Positions 17,700 through 25,944 of a stretch of 64,000 nucleotides of DNA are shown here, piece after piece. The translations under genes and the position numbers were made by a program. This DNA is from Accumulibacter appositus. GTDB lineage: Bacteria; Pseudomonadota; Gammaproteobacteria; Burkholderiales; Rhodocyclaceae. Position 1 is the stretch's first letter. The number at the start of each line of letters is the position of its first letter. The notes beneath the pieces were generated by a model that saw only the letters and a list, made by a program, of their open reading frames with translations, made no database searches and was not told where the DNA came from. Where the stretch lies: NCBI RefSeq assembly GCF_035440685.1, contig NZ_DAORMW010000015.1; one strand, given 5' to 3'.

Positions 17700-18974
17700 A
17701 TGGACAAGAGAACTCCGCCGCCCACCCCAAGCAGCGATGGCAGCACGGCGGGAGGAACAACGGAAGCCGAAAGTACTGAATCTCCGGCCGTCAAGCCGGC
17801 AGCACGAGCCCCTCGGGCACGGGCTGTTTCAGGATCGACGCGGGCGGCAGCTCAGCCGCGTCGGGCAGCGGCAGGAGACGTGGCTCCGGCGCGCACGCCT
17901 GCCGCCATGGAAGCTTTCGATGTTGCCGAAGCGGCCAGTTCGGCGATTGAGCACAAGAAAGTCGCCCTGCGCGACATTATTGCCCATGCCACCGTCGGCG
18001 ACACTGCATCGCTGGCGAAGACGCTCGAAGCGATCATGACCGGCTCGTCTCCCGATGACGCCGCGGCCTTGCGCAAGGCGCTACTGGAAGACCGGAAGGA
18101 GCCGCAAGCAAGGCCGCCAAGCAGCCCGGACGATGAACTGGCGTCGAGCTGGCGCGAAACGAGTTCCTACCCCTATCGCAACCTGATGTCGCGCAAGGCG
18201 TATGAGAAGCAGAAATACCGCCTGCAGGTCGAATTGCTCAAGCTGCAGAATTGGATGAAGGAAACCGGGCAGCGCGTGGTGGTCATTTTTGAAGGTCGTG
18301 ACGCGGCGGGCAAGGGCGGCGCCATCAAGCGCTTTACCGAGCACCTCAATCCACGTGGCGGACGCGTTGTGGCACTCGAGAAGCCCAGTGAACAAGAACG
18401 CGGGCAATGGTATTTCCAGCGCTACGTGCGTCATCTGCCGACTGCCGGTGAAATCGTCTTCTGTGATCGCTCGTGGTACAACCGCGCCGGCGTCGAACGG
18501 GTGATGGGCTTCTGTACCGAAGAGGAGTACACCGAGTTCATGCGCCAAACGCCGGAAGTCGAACGTACGCTGGTGCGCAGCGGCATTCACCTGATCAAGT
18601 TCTGGTTTTCGGTCAGCCGCAAGGAACAACGCCGTCGCTTCAAGGAGCGCCAGGTCCACCCCCTCAAGCAGTGGAAACTGTCGCCGATCGACCTCGCGTC
18701 GCTCGACAAGTGGGACGATTACACCAAGGCCAAGGAGGCGATGTTCTTCCATACCGATACCGCCGAAACGCCATGGACGGTGATCAAGTCCGACTGCAAG
18801 AAGCGCGCGCGCCTGAACGCCATGCGCTATGTCCTGCACAAGCTCAACTACACCGGCAAAGACGTTGACGCCATCGGCGCCATTGACCCCTTGCTCGTCG
18901 GCCGTCCGCATGTGGTCTACGAACCCAGCGGAACGACAGGTCATCCATCAGGCGGGCACACGCCGATTCTGTAG
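17700..18974 (+). CDS. ppk2: Polyphosphate kinase 2, class I
   Basis: Transfers phosphate between polyphosphate and nucleoside diphosphates, usually making ATP or GTP from polyphosphate. The 424-residue product has a long low-complexity, Pro/Ala/Arg-rich N-terminal extension (about 1-145) with no recognised domain, then the PPK2 kinase core (about 155-410). Core motifs are intact: Walker A EGRDAAGKGGAIKRF (198-212), the DRSWYNRAGVERVMGFC Walker B region and lid-module arginines in SRKEQRRRFKER. The start is ATG 17700, seven bases after GGGAG. The gene is monocistronic, with its own promoter and a strong terminator. In an organism that stores polyphosphate this enzyme would draw on the store for energy. 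Confidence 0.95.
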   Translation: MDKRTPPPTPSSDGSTAGGTTEAESTESPAVKPAARAPRARAVSGSTRAAAQPRRAAAGDVAPARTPAAMEAFDVAEAASSAIEHKKVALRDIIAHATVGDTASLAKTLEAIMTGSSPDDAAALRKALLEDRKEPQARPPSSPDDELASSWRETSSYPYRNLMSRKAYEKQKYRLQVELLKLQNWMKETGQRVVVIFEGRDAAGKGGAIKRFTEHLNPRGGRVVALEKPSEQERGQWYFQRYVRHLPTAGEIVFCDRSWYNRAGVERVMGFCTEEEYTEFMRQTPEVERTLVRSGIHLIKFWFSVSRKEQRRRFKERQVHPLKQWKLSPIDLASLDKWDDYTKAKEAMFFHTDTAETPWTVIKSDCKKRARLNAMRYVLHKLNYTGKDVDAIGAIDPLLVGRPHVVYEPSGTTGHPSGGHTPIL

Positions 18975-18994
18975 CCCTGATCGGCAACGACAGC

Positions 18995-19029
18995 AAAGCG
19001 CGGGGCGCCCAGAGCGCCCCGCGCTTTTT
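18995..19029 (+). terminator. Rho-independent terminator of ppk2
   Basis: A perfect 14-bp GC-rich stem (18995-19008 with 19014-19027), five-base loop CCAGA, and a run of five T, 20 bases after the ppk2 stop codon. Confidence 0.92.
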
Positions 19030-19296
19030 CAGCACTTTCCTTGATGTTGAAAGTCGCCTCCGCGCGGCGAGGGGAGGGGGCGATTACGACTTTCACGATT
19101 TGGGGTGTCCCGTCGTGTTATGGCCGCTAGAGCTGACGGCGAGGCTTCATCGCCATGATTCCCTCTACAATCGCCGCTCTGGCAAATCCCGTGAGTACTG
19201 AGGCATGTTTTCGTGGCGAGGACCGTCTGGATGCCGTATGCACGCGCAGCCCGCTTTCCCGTCCCTTCGTGATGCCGGTTTCGGAAAAATTTGAGC

Positions 19297-19914
19297 ATGC
19301 CTAGCCTGCGTCTCCAGCATCTGCGCGCCCGCCATGTCGGCCCTATCGAACTGAATATCGATGCCGGTGAATGCGTCTGTATCCACGGAGCGTCCGGCAG
19401 CGGCAAGACGCTCTTGTTGCGTGCCATCGCCGATCTTGATGCGCATGCCGGCGACGCCTATCTCGATGATCAACGCTGCTCGCAGCTGCAGGCTCCGGAC
19501 TGGCGGCGTTCGGTTGCCCTGGTGGCAGCGGAAAGCCACTGGTGGGGCGAGCGTGTTGGCGAGCATTTCGAGGGGGAGATTAACGCCAGCTGGCTGCAGC
19601 AGCTCGGTTTGCCCGAGGCGGCCATCGACTGGCAGCTGTCCCGATGTTCAACCGGCGAAAGACAGCGCTTGGCATTGTTGCGAACGCTGATGCAGAACCC
19701 TGGCGCACTGTTGCTGGACGAGCCGACCGGCAATCTCGACCAGGCGACAACCTATCGCGTCGAGCAGCTGCTGGCCGAGTATCGACGCCAGCGGCAAGCC
19801 GCCGTGCTCTGGGTGAGTCACGATTCCGGGCAAATCGAACGCGTCGCGCAGCGACGCTTCCTTCTGCGCGACGGCCGCCTGGCGGAAGAGGAGAGGGGGC
19901 TGCGATGCACGTGA
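19297..19914 (+). CDS. fetA: ABC transporter ATP-binding protein, FetA/YbbL type
   Basis: 205-residue ATPase of an ABC exporter. Walker A is GASGSGKT, the signature reads STGERQRLALLRTL, and Walker B is GALLLDEPTGNLD. The H-loop is in VLWVSHD. The short length and the partner encoded next to it match the E. coli FetAB (YbbLM) pair, which exports iron and improves resistance to oxidative stress. I set the start at ATG 19297; an in-frame TTG at 19291 would add two residues. It overlaps fetB by 10 bases, so the two are coupled. The 260 bases between the ppk2 terminator and this gene hold no recognised feature. Confidence 0.85.
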   Translation: MPSLRLQHLRARHVGPIELNIDAGECVCIHGASGSGKTLLLRAIADLDAHAGDAYLDDQRCSQLQAPDWRRSVALVAAESHWWGERVGEHFEGEINASWLQQLGLPEAAIDWQLSRCSTGERQRLALLRTLMQNPGALLLDEPTGNLDQATTYRVEQLLAEYRRQRQAAVLWVSHDSGQIERVAQRRFLLRDGRLAEEERGLRCT

Positions 19915-20708
19915 TCAACCTCTCGCCGTTGGATCTGGCGATTGCCGCGCTGCTGATTCTCGCCCTCGCCGGACTGTCGCTGCGCCTGCGCCTTGGCGTC
20001 GAGCGTCAATTGCTGACCTCGGCGGCACGCAGCACGATCCAGCTGTTGCTCATCGGTCTGGTGCTCAAAGTGTTGTTCGATAACGTCCATCTGGCCTGGG
20101 TGGCACTGATGGCAGGCGTCATGATCTTGGTGGCCGGACGCGAAGTCATGGTCCGCCAAAAACGTCGCTTCATTGGCTGGTGGGGCTTTGGCGTCGGTAC
20201 CCTGTCGATGTTTATCTCGTCGTTCACCGTCACTGTCATGGCGCTGCTATTGGTGATCGGCACCAGCCCTTGGTACGCGCCGCAATATGCCATTCCTCTG
20301 CTGGGAATGATTCTCGGCAATACCATGAACGGCATCTCACTGGGACTCGACCGTCTGACGCAGGATGCCGCCCAGAAACGCCCGATTATCGAGAGTCGCC
20401 TGGCGCTGGGGCAGAGTTGGCAGCAGTCAATTTCAGACAGCCGCCGCGAAGCCATCCGCGTTGGCCTGATTCCGATCATCAACGCCATGTCGGCCGCCGG
20501 CATCGTCAGCCTGCCGGGCATGATGACCGGCCAAATCCTCGCCGGTACGCCACCGGTGGAGGCCGTCAAGTACCAGATTCTGGTGATGTTTCTTATCGCC
20601 GGGGGGACCGGATTCGGCACCGTCGTCGCCGTCGGCCTTGCTGCCAGGCGGCTTTTCGACGAACGTCAACGCTTGCGACTCGATCGTTTAAGTCAGCCCG
20701 GGAAATGA
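19905..20708 (+). CDS. fetB: ABC transporter permease, FetB/YbbM type
   Basis: 267-residue inner-membrane protein with about seven hydrophobic segments and the conserved block IPLLGMILGNTMNGISLGLDR, followed by ALGQSWQ and a helix NAMSAAGIVSLPGMMTGQIL characteristic of the UPF0014/FetB family. It pairs with the ATPase encoded just upstream. In E. coli the pair exports iron and is induced by hydrogen peroxide; that role is inferred here from the family. The start is ATG 19905, inside the end of fetA; longer upstream frames lack hydrophobic character. Confidence 0.9.
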   Translation: MHVINLSPLDLAIAALLILALAGLSLRLRLGVERQLLTSAARSTIQLLLIGLVLKVLFDNVHLAWVALMAGVMILVAGREVMVRQKRRFIGWWGFGVGTLSMFISSFTVTVMALLLVIGTSPWYAPQYAIPLLGMILGNTMNGISLGLDRLTQDAAQKRPIIESRLALGQSWQQSISDSRREAIRVGLIPIINAMSAAGIVSLPGMMTGQILAGTPPVEAVKYQILVMFLIAGGTGFGTVVAVGLAARRLFDERQRLRLDRLSQPGK

Positions 20709-20772
20709 TCTGGGAGTGATTATCTGGAGTGCGTGAGGGAGTTCAGCACGCAATTCGGAGCCTCCTGAAGGG

Positions 20773-20856
20773 AAAAAGGCCGCCGGTGCTCCAGGTTGCT
20801 GGCTGCTCAACCAGCATCGGGCTACCGACGGCCTGATCGCACTCTGGCGTGCGATC
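20773..20856 (-). ncRNA. Two-hairpin 3' element with U-tract (terminator or small RNA)
   Basis: Reading the minus strand downstream of the 41-residue gene: hairpin 1 is GATCGCAC-GCCAGA-GTGCGATC (20856-20835, perfect). Hairpin 2 follows after one base, with a closing stem GGCCGTCGGT/ACCGGCGGCC (20833-20824 with 20787-20778, one mismatch). Inside hairpin 2 is a second stem TGCTGG/CCAGCA. Five T follow at 20777-20773. At minimum this is a strong terminator. The extra stems and the branched shape could also mark a stable 3'-derived small RNA. Confidence 0.5.
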
Positions 20857-20870
20857 TGCAACCTACAGGC

Positions 20871-20996
20871 TCAACGTTGAATCAATGGCGCGACACCAGC
20901 CGCATGCTTTTCCGCCTGTTTGACGGCCTTCTTTTCCTTTGGGGTCAAAGCCGCCTGCTTCTTCGCTTCCTTGTTTCCTTGTCTTATCTTGCCCAT
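20871..20996 (-). CDS. Small highly basic protein, 41 residues
   Basis: Begins MGKIRQGNKEAKKQAALTPK and is rich in Lys and Ala, with a likely amphipathic helix through KEKKAVKQAEKHA. The start codon has a strong ribosome-binding site, GAGGAGG, at six bases. A -10-like TATACT lies about 45 bases upstream (21045-21040, minus strand), and a structured terminator follows the stop codon. These signals make it a real gene despite its size. Short Lys-rich proteins of this kind occur in many proteobacteria without known function. Binding to nucleic acid is possible from composition only. Confidence 0.75.
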   Translation of the reverse strand: MGKIRQGNKEAKKQAALTPKEKKAVKQAEKHAAGVAPLIQR

Positions 20997-21223
20997 GATC
21001 GTCCTCCTCGTGAGCACCCGCGAACGCAGGTGTGAGGCCAGTATAGGCCGATCTGTGGTCGGAAACCGGTGGCCAAGAAATAAGTGCGGCCACCGCTGAT
21101 CAGCGTACTCGGAGCGTGCTGTCCGTGAGTCAAAGGCCTGGCTGGCGATTAAGGCTGACCACATGGCCCGCGCGCTGGTAATATTGGAGCCGGTTTTGTT
21201 AACTCTTGCGAAAGGAGCGACAC

Positions 21224-21526
21224 ATGAGTCTGAAAGAGACCAAGGATGCCTATATTGGAAAACTCAAACTGCAGCTCGATGAGTGGAGCGCAGACCTCGA
21301 CGCCATCGAAGCGAAGGCTCGACAAGCAGACGTCGAATTCAAGGAAAAATACCAGGCCAAGGCCGAGGAACTCAGATATCAAAAGACGCTGGCGCAGGGC
21401 CGGATAAACGCCCTGCAAGAGGCAGCGGACGATGCTTGGGAAGAACTCAGAAACGGCAGCGAGAGCATCTGGGGAACGGTGCGCCAGACCTTCGCCGATG
21501 CGAAAGCAAAGTTCGCTAACAAGTAG
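21224..21526 (+). CDS. Small coiled-coil protein
   Basis: 100 residues, almost entirely predicted helix, with heptad-like spacing of Leu, Ala and Ile through KLQLDEWSADLDAIEAKARQ and ALQEAADDAWEELRNG. The composition is acidic to neutral, with no signal peptide, TM segment or cysteine. The family resembles small proteobacterial coiled-coil proteins of unknown function that are often annotated as apolipoprotein-like or SPOUT-unrelated stress proteins. AAAGGAG precedes the ATG at 21224 by seven bases. A good terminator follows directly, so it is transcribed alone. Confidence 0.8.
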   Translation: MSLKETKDAYIGKLKLQLDEWSADLDAIEAKARQADVEFKEKYQAKAEELRYQKTLAQGRINALQEAADDAWEELRNGSESIWGTVRQTFADAKAKFANK

Positions 21527-21554
21527 GCTCTGTGCGCCTCGCTTTCCAGATCTG

Positions 21555-21578
21555 AACGGGGCTGCGGCCCCGTTTTCC
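21555..21578 (+). terminator. Rho-independent terminator of the coiled-coil gene
   Basis: AACGGGGC-TGCG-GCCCCGTT followed by a T-rich tail (TTCC), about 30 bases after the stop codon. Confidence 0.8.
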
Positions 21579-21648
21579 TTATTGCCTTTCTTGTCTGTGA
21601 GTTTACATAATACAAATTATGCGAATTCTTTTGGGTCGCGGTCGGAAA

Positions 21649-21685
21649 GCCCTTGGGAGCGTGTGAAGTGCTCGCTCTCAAGGGC
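21649..21685 (-). terminator. Terminator-like hairpin after the 495-residue secreted protein gene
   Basis: A 13-bp stem with one mismatch (21649-21661 with 21673-21685), followed on the minus strand by TTTCC. It lies 20 bases past the stop codon at 21707. Confidence 0.55.
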
Positions 21686-21706
21686 CTGGCGATTGGTCGC
21701 TAGATC

Positions 21707-23194
21707 CTAGCTGCCACTTGCCTGCTGCCCGACCTTGAACTGCTCGGTCAAGGCCTGGTTGAAGCTTGCCAAACCACTTAGCATCATGCGGCTGGTCGTA
21801 GGCCCGTCCAGATCAATTTCCATTTCGACGACCTTTGACTTGTTGGCGGCGACGCCGGCGAGATTTCCGACGACTTGCAGCGCTACGACGGCTGCGTTTT
21901 TCTGCGAGTCGAAGCCACCGACTTCCCGGAAGCGGGCAAAATTTCCAGCCACGGCGATGCCTTTTGGCGCTCGCAGACTACCGCCGTCAACATGGCCGCT
22001 GGCGGCGACTCCTTGTGGCGGCGCGGTAATCGTCATTCCTTCGCCCGCGCCAGTGCTGGCGCCGGCGCGATTCCAGATCGACGAGCCCGACCCGGAAGTC
22101 TCCAGCGCGGCGATATTGATCGCCACGCCGACCGTGATTCCGTCGAAGCCACTCTTGCTCCAGTCCATACGCTTGCCCATGTCACCGGCGCCCATGCCGG
22201 CGAAACCACGTTCATGGAGCTTCATGCCGGTCGGCGTCAGTACCAGATACCTGCGCGTCGTATGTCCGAGGTCCTGCTCTACATACACAGGCGCCTCGGC
22301 CGTGCTGGCTGCCTCGGTCGCCGCATACACCGCGCCGTTCTCGGCAGTGAAACCCGCGGCATCCTCAAACTTGATGCCACCGGCCGCGAGCCGTTCCTGC
22401 AAATCGGCCCAGGCCTTGTCGGTCAAGGCCTGCAAGGCGGCAACATCGACATTGGCGACCTGATATTTGATTCGTGAACGGGTGCCGCCGTAGTTGGTCC
22501 CGGGCAGATAGCCGGCACGAGTGTTGGCGGAAACCTCGCCAGCCACTTCGAAGAGCACCCGGAACTCACTGATGTAGACGCGCTTGCCGGCGGTATGCAG
22601 TTTTCCTTCCAGGAGCCCGCTGCCATCAAGCACGACGATCGGCTCAGACGCGGCTGCCTGCACCGCGGCGACCGTAAAGGCTTGAACCTCTCCTCCGGCC
22701 GGCCCTTCGGCGAGCATCCTGAATTCGTCGGCGGAGAGCATTTTTCCCGGGTATCCGGGCTCATCCGCCCGGCACTCCTTGGCTGTGGCCAGTTTGCCAA
22801 GAAAGACCTGTCGTTCCCTGGCTTCGGCGGCGCGCTGCTGCGCCGCGGCGTCCGGAGCCATGCTTTCTTCCACCTGCTGCTGTGCGACGACGCCGGCGAC
22901 CTTGCCGACCAGACCGCCAAGTCCGCCGAACAGTCCGGAACCCTGCGCCACCGCTGCGCCAGCGACCTGTCCACCGACGTTTGCTGCACCGCCCGCCGCC
23001 GCCTTGCCAACACTTGGGGCGCTGGGATCGCCAGCGGCAATGAATTCAGCCATCGCCTGTTGCTGCGCCGTCAGCCCCGAGCAGTCGAGCTGGGCATCGC
23101 CAGGATCGACTCGCTGCAGTGGCTCGGCAGAGGCCAGCGTTGGTGAACCGGCCAGGCAGGCGATCATGATTGAGTGACGGACAAAGTGCTTCAT
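21707..23194 (-). CDS. Secreted protein of unknown function, 495 residues
   Basis: I do not recognise a family. The first 23 residues are a signal peptide ending in PTLASA, with the start at ATG 23194 preceded by GAGGAGA. Residues about 55-110 are Gly/Ala-rich with alternating small residues (AAAGGAANVGGQVAGAAVAQ), which may span or insert into a membrane. The rest looks like a mixed alpha/beta protein with two mature-part cysteines (CSGL and KECRADEPG). A segment RVYISEFRVLFEVAGEVSA begins a likely beta-rich domain. No lipobox is present. It is transcribed alone, with a hairpin after the stop codon. The periplasm or outer membrane is the probable location. Confidence 0.8.
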   Translation of the reverse strand: MKHFVRHSIMIACLAGSPTLASAEPLQRVDPGDAQLDCSGLTAQQQAMAEFIAAGDPSAPSVGKAAAGGAANVGGQVAGAAVAQGSGLFGGLGGLVGKVAGVVAQQQVEESMAPDAAAQQRAAEARERQVFLGKLATAKECRADEPGYPGKMLSADEFRMLAEGPAGGEVQAFTVAAVQAAASEPIVVLDGSGLLEGKLHTAGKRVYISEFRVLFEVAGEVSANTRAGYLPGTNYGGTRSRIKYQVANVDVAALQALTDKAWADLQERLAAGGIKFEDAAGFTAENGAVYAATEAASTAEAPVYVEQDLGHTTRRYLVLTPTGMKLHERGFAGMGAGDMGKRMDWSKSGFDGITVGVAINIAALETSGSGSSIWNRAGASTGAGEGMTITAPPQGVAASGHVDGGSLRAPKGIAVAGNFARFREVGGFDSQKNAAVVALQVVGNLAGVAANKSKVVEMEIDLDGPTTSRMMLSGLASFNQALTEQFKVGQQASGS

Positions 23195-23476
23195 CGGATG
23201 CGTTCTCCTCATTAAGAAATATGACATGGACGAAGTCTAAATGAGGCGCGGCTGCGGGTGATTGGCAATTGATCGGCGAACGAGAACAATGTCGCAAAGC
23301 GCCGCAAAGAAATTTCCCGGAGAGCACAGATAGAGTGCTTGGGCGGGCGCGGAAAGCGTTTTAGACTGCCCTGAGCGCCCGCGCGCATTTGCTGCCATCA
23401 AGCGCAAGTGGTAGATTGCCGAGGCTGCAGCCCGGCCCGCCACTGCCCCTCATTGCGAACCCCCTTCTCCGCTTTC

Positions 23477-24361
23477 ATGTCCCAGATCACCGCCAACCAT
23501 CTTCAAATCGAATACGAGTCATTCGGTCCTCCGTCAGCACCAGCCATGCTGTTGATCATGGGACTCGGTGCACAATTGAGCCGCTGGAACCGCGAATTTT
23601 GTGACGCACTCGTCGAGCGCGGTTTTCGTGTGCTTCGTTTCGATAACCGCGACTGCGGCCTGTCCAGCAAGTTCGACGAGGCCGGGGTGCCGAATGTCGG
23701 CCAGGCGCTGCGCACGGGTAAGCCACTGAGCGTGCCTTATACCCTGGCGGACATGGCCGCTGACAGCGTTGCTCTGCTCGACGCCCTGGCCATCGAAAAG
23801 GCGCATCTTGTCGGCGCATCGATGGGTGGCGCAATCGCGCAGATTGTTGCCGCCCAGTATCCGCAGCGCACCTTGTCGCTGACCAGCATCATGTCCACCA
23901 GCAGCCATCCGGATCTGCCGCCGCCGACTGCTGAGGCCTCGCAAGCGCTGCTGGCCCCCTTGCCGGCGACTCGCGACAAGGAAACCCTGATCGAAGACGC
24001 GCTCAAGCGCCAGCTGGCTGTCGCCAGCCCCGATTACCCGAGTTGTCCGCAACGCTTGCGCGAGGTGCTCGTCGACGAGCACGAGCGAGGCTTTTATCCG
24101 CGCGGCGTGGCGCGTCAGCTGGCTGCTTTTCTGGCCAGTGGTGATCGGCGCGCCCTGCTGCGGACGATCAGCGCGCCGACACTGGTCCTGCACGGTAGCG
24201 AAGACCCCTTGATTCCGGTCGCCTGTGGTCGCGACGTGGCAGCACACATCGCGGGCGCGAAACTGCAGGTCATCGAAGGAATGGCCCATGACCTGCCGCT
24301 GGCCTTGACCGAGGTGTTCGCCGATGCGATTGCGGCGATCGCGCGATTGTCGGAGCACTGA
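23477..24361 (+). CDS. Alpha/beta-hydrolase
   Basis: 294-residue alpha/beta-fold hydrolase. The oxyanion region is LLIMGLGAQLSRWNREF, and NRDCGLSSKFD follows. The nucleophile elbow is VGASMGGAIAQ (serine near residue 117). The C-terminal acid and histidine lie in HGSEDPLIPVACG and IEGMAHDLP. This pattern matches the group of bacterial esterases annotated as alpha/beta hydrolases near aclacinomycin methylesterase (RdmC-like). There is no signal peptide. I chose ATG 23477 (MSQITANHL), because the upstream in-frame extension is not protein-like. It may share a transcript with the exonuclease gene 137 bases downstream. The 282 bases upstream hold no recognised feature. Confidence 0.8.
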   Translation: MSQITANHLQIEYESFGPPSAPAMLLIMGLGAQLSRWNREFCDALVERGFRVLRFDNRDCGLSSKFDEAGVPNVGQALRTGKPLSVPYTLADMAADSVALLDALAIEKAHLVGASMGGAIAQIVAAQYPQRTLSLTSIMSTSSHPDLPPPTAEASQALLAPLPATRDKETLIEDALKRQLAVASPDYPSCPQRLREVLVDEHERGFYPRGVARQLAAFLASGDRRALLRTISAPTLVLHGSEDPLIPVACGRDVAAHIAGAKLQVIEGMAHDLPLALTEVFADAIAAIARLSEH

Positions 24362-24498
24362 GCGCTGCCGACACTGAGCATTCTCTGGCAGGCGGTGAGC
24401 AACGAGGGCCAGCAACAAGCGGCCGGGCTTGGCCAGATGGTCCGCCTTGGCCTGGCGGCTCTTCCCGCTCGCCCGCAAGCGCTCGCCCGTCGCTGCCC

Positions 24499-25944
24499 AT
24501 GAATCCTGCTGTTGCCCCCGAGGCGCTGGTTTTTGTCGACCTGGAAACGAGCGGCGCCAATTTCGCGAACGACCGGATCATCGAAGTCGGCCTGGTCGAG
24601 GTGGACAGCGAGGGGGCGCGTGAATGGAGTGCGCTGGTTAATCCGGAAGCCCCTGTTTCTTCCTTCATTACCGGTCTTACCGGCATCGACGACGCGATGC
24701 TCAGCACGGCGCCGACCTTCGCGCAACTGGCGCCGTCCTTGCTCGAAAGACTGCGGGGAAGACTGCTCATCGCGCACAACGCGCGTTTCGACTACGGTTT
24801 CCTGAGATGCGAATTCAAGCGACTCGGGATCGAGTTCCGAGCGCCCACGCTGTGCACCGTCAAGCTCTCGCGCAAGCTGTTCCCGCAGCACCACCGGCAC
24901 AATCTCGACAGCCTGGTGGTCCGGCATGGGCTGGCGGTGGCTGGCTCGCGCCACCGTGCCCTGGCCGATGCGCGCCTGCTGTGGGACTTGTGGCGTTGCT
25001 GGCATGGGCAACTGCCGGTCGAGACGATGCGCAGCGTGGTCGCCCACATTGTTGGCCGTCCCCAGCTGCCAGCGCAGCTCGACGCCGCGCTGATCGACGA
25101 TCTGCCGGAGGCTGCCGGTGCTTACGCCTTCTACGGCGAAGACGATCGCCTGCTGTTACTGCGGCGGGCGAGCAACCTTCGCCAGCAGGTATTGGCGCAT
25201 TTCACCACCACCAAGCACGACACGCCGCTGCTGCGCGATCTCCGCCGTGTCGACTGGCGCGACGCAGCCGGCGATCTGGGTGCTCGCTTGCGTGAAATCG
25301 AAATGTCCCGTTCGGCGGCGCAGAGTGGACCCCAGACGCGGCCACAAGGCTCAGGCGACGGCCCCGGCGCGGCGGCGAAGGCGCTTTGCTCCTGGCAACT
25401 TCGGGCACTGCAAAACGGTAACTTTCGGCCCGAACTCGTCCTCGCCGAGGACATCGATTTTGCCATCGCCGACGACTTGTTCGGCCTCTACCCGAGTCAT
25501 CGTGAGGCCTCGCGCAGCTTGCGAAAACTCGCTGATGCCCACCGCCTGTGCTACAAGCTGCTCGGTCTTGATGACAGCGCCAAGCCTGGAGCCTGCGCCG
25601 CCTATCGCCAGAAAAGCTGCCGCGGCGTCTGCATTGGCAAGGAAACCATTGCCCTGCACAGCGCCCGCGTATTGACCGCGCTGGCGAAATTCAAGCTCAA
25701 GCCCTGGCCTTACAAGGGGCCACTGCTGCTACGGGAGCGCGACGAATTCGGAATGCGTGAAGAGTTTCACCTGGTGGACCGGTGGCGCCTGGTAGCCAGC
25801 GTAGCCAATGAAGAGGCGCTGCAGGCGCGGCTAGCGGACGGGCCGACCGGCCTGCCATTCGATCCCGACACTTACCGCGTCATCGGCCGCTTCTTGCAGG
25901 CCGGCAAGATCGGCATTCGTCCCCTGCCCCCGTTCTCACTTTGA
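24499..25944 (+). CDS. DnaQ-like 3'-5' exonuclease fused to a degenerate GIY-YIG (UvrC/Cho-like) module
   Basis: 481 residues. The N-terminal half (about 10-170) is a DEDDh exonuclease with all catalytic positions visible: FVDLETSG, AHNARFDYGF and SRHRALADARLLWDL. Residues about 205-290 align with the GIY-YIG nuclease of UvrC/Cho (AGAYAFYGEDDRLLLLRRAS, then NLRQQVLAHF). However, the YIG tyrosine and the following GK are replaced by Leu and Arg, and the usual catalytic Glu position reads AGDLGARL. The C-terminal part (about 360-480) contains CAAYRQKSCRGVCIGKE, as in Cho-like proteins. Fusions of this kind are known as PolC/DnaQ-UvrC-type repair proteins. Here only the exonuclease looks active. 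The gene end overlaps the convergent ankyrin gene by 9 bases. Confidence 0.85.
   Translation: MNPAVAPEALVFVDLETSGANFANDRIIEVGLVEVDSEGAREWSALVNPEAPVSSFITGLTGIDDAMLSTAPTFAQLAPSLLERLRGRLLIAHNARFDYGFLRCEFKRLGIEFRAPTLCTVKLSRKLFPQHHRHNLDSLVVRHGLAVAGSRHRALADARLLWDLWRCWHGQLPVETMRSVVAHIVGRPQLPAQLDAALIDDLPEAAGAYAFYGEDDRLLLLRRASNLRQQVLAHFTTTKHDTPLLRDLRRVDWRDAAGDLGARLREIEMSRSAAQSGPQTRPQGSGDGPGAAAKALCSWQLRALQNGNFRPELVLAEDIDFAIADDLFGLYPSHREASRSLRKLADAHRLCYKLLGLDDSAKPGACAAYRQKSCRGVCIGKETIALHSARVLTALAKFKLKPWPYKGPLLLRERDEFGMREEFHLVDRWRLVASVANEEALQARLADGPTGLPFDPDTYRVIGRFLQAGKIGIRPLPPFSL

Noticed and set aside
19040..19100. A GC-rich stretch after the ppk2 terminator that looks a little like the intergenic repeat in reverse
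   Set aside because: Only short pieces match and the two hairpins are not formed, so I do not count it as a third copy.
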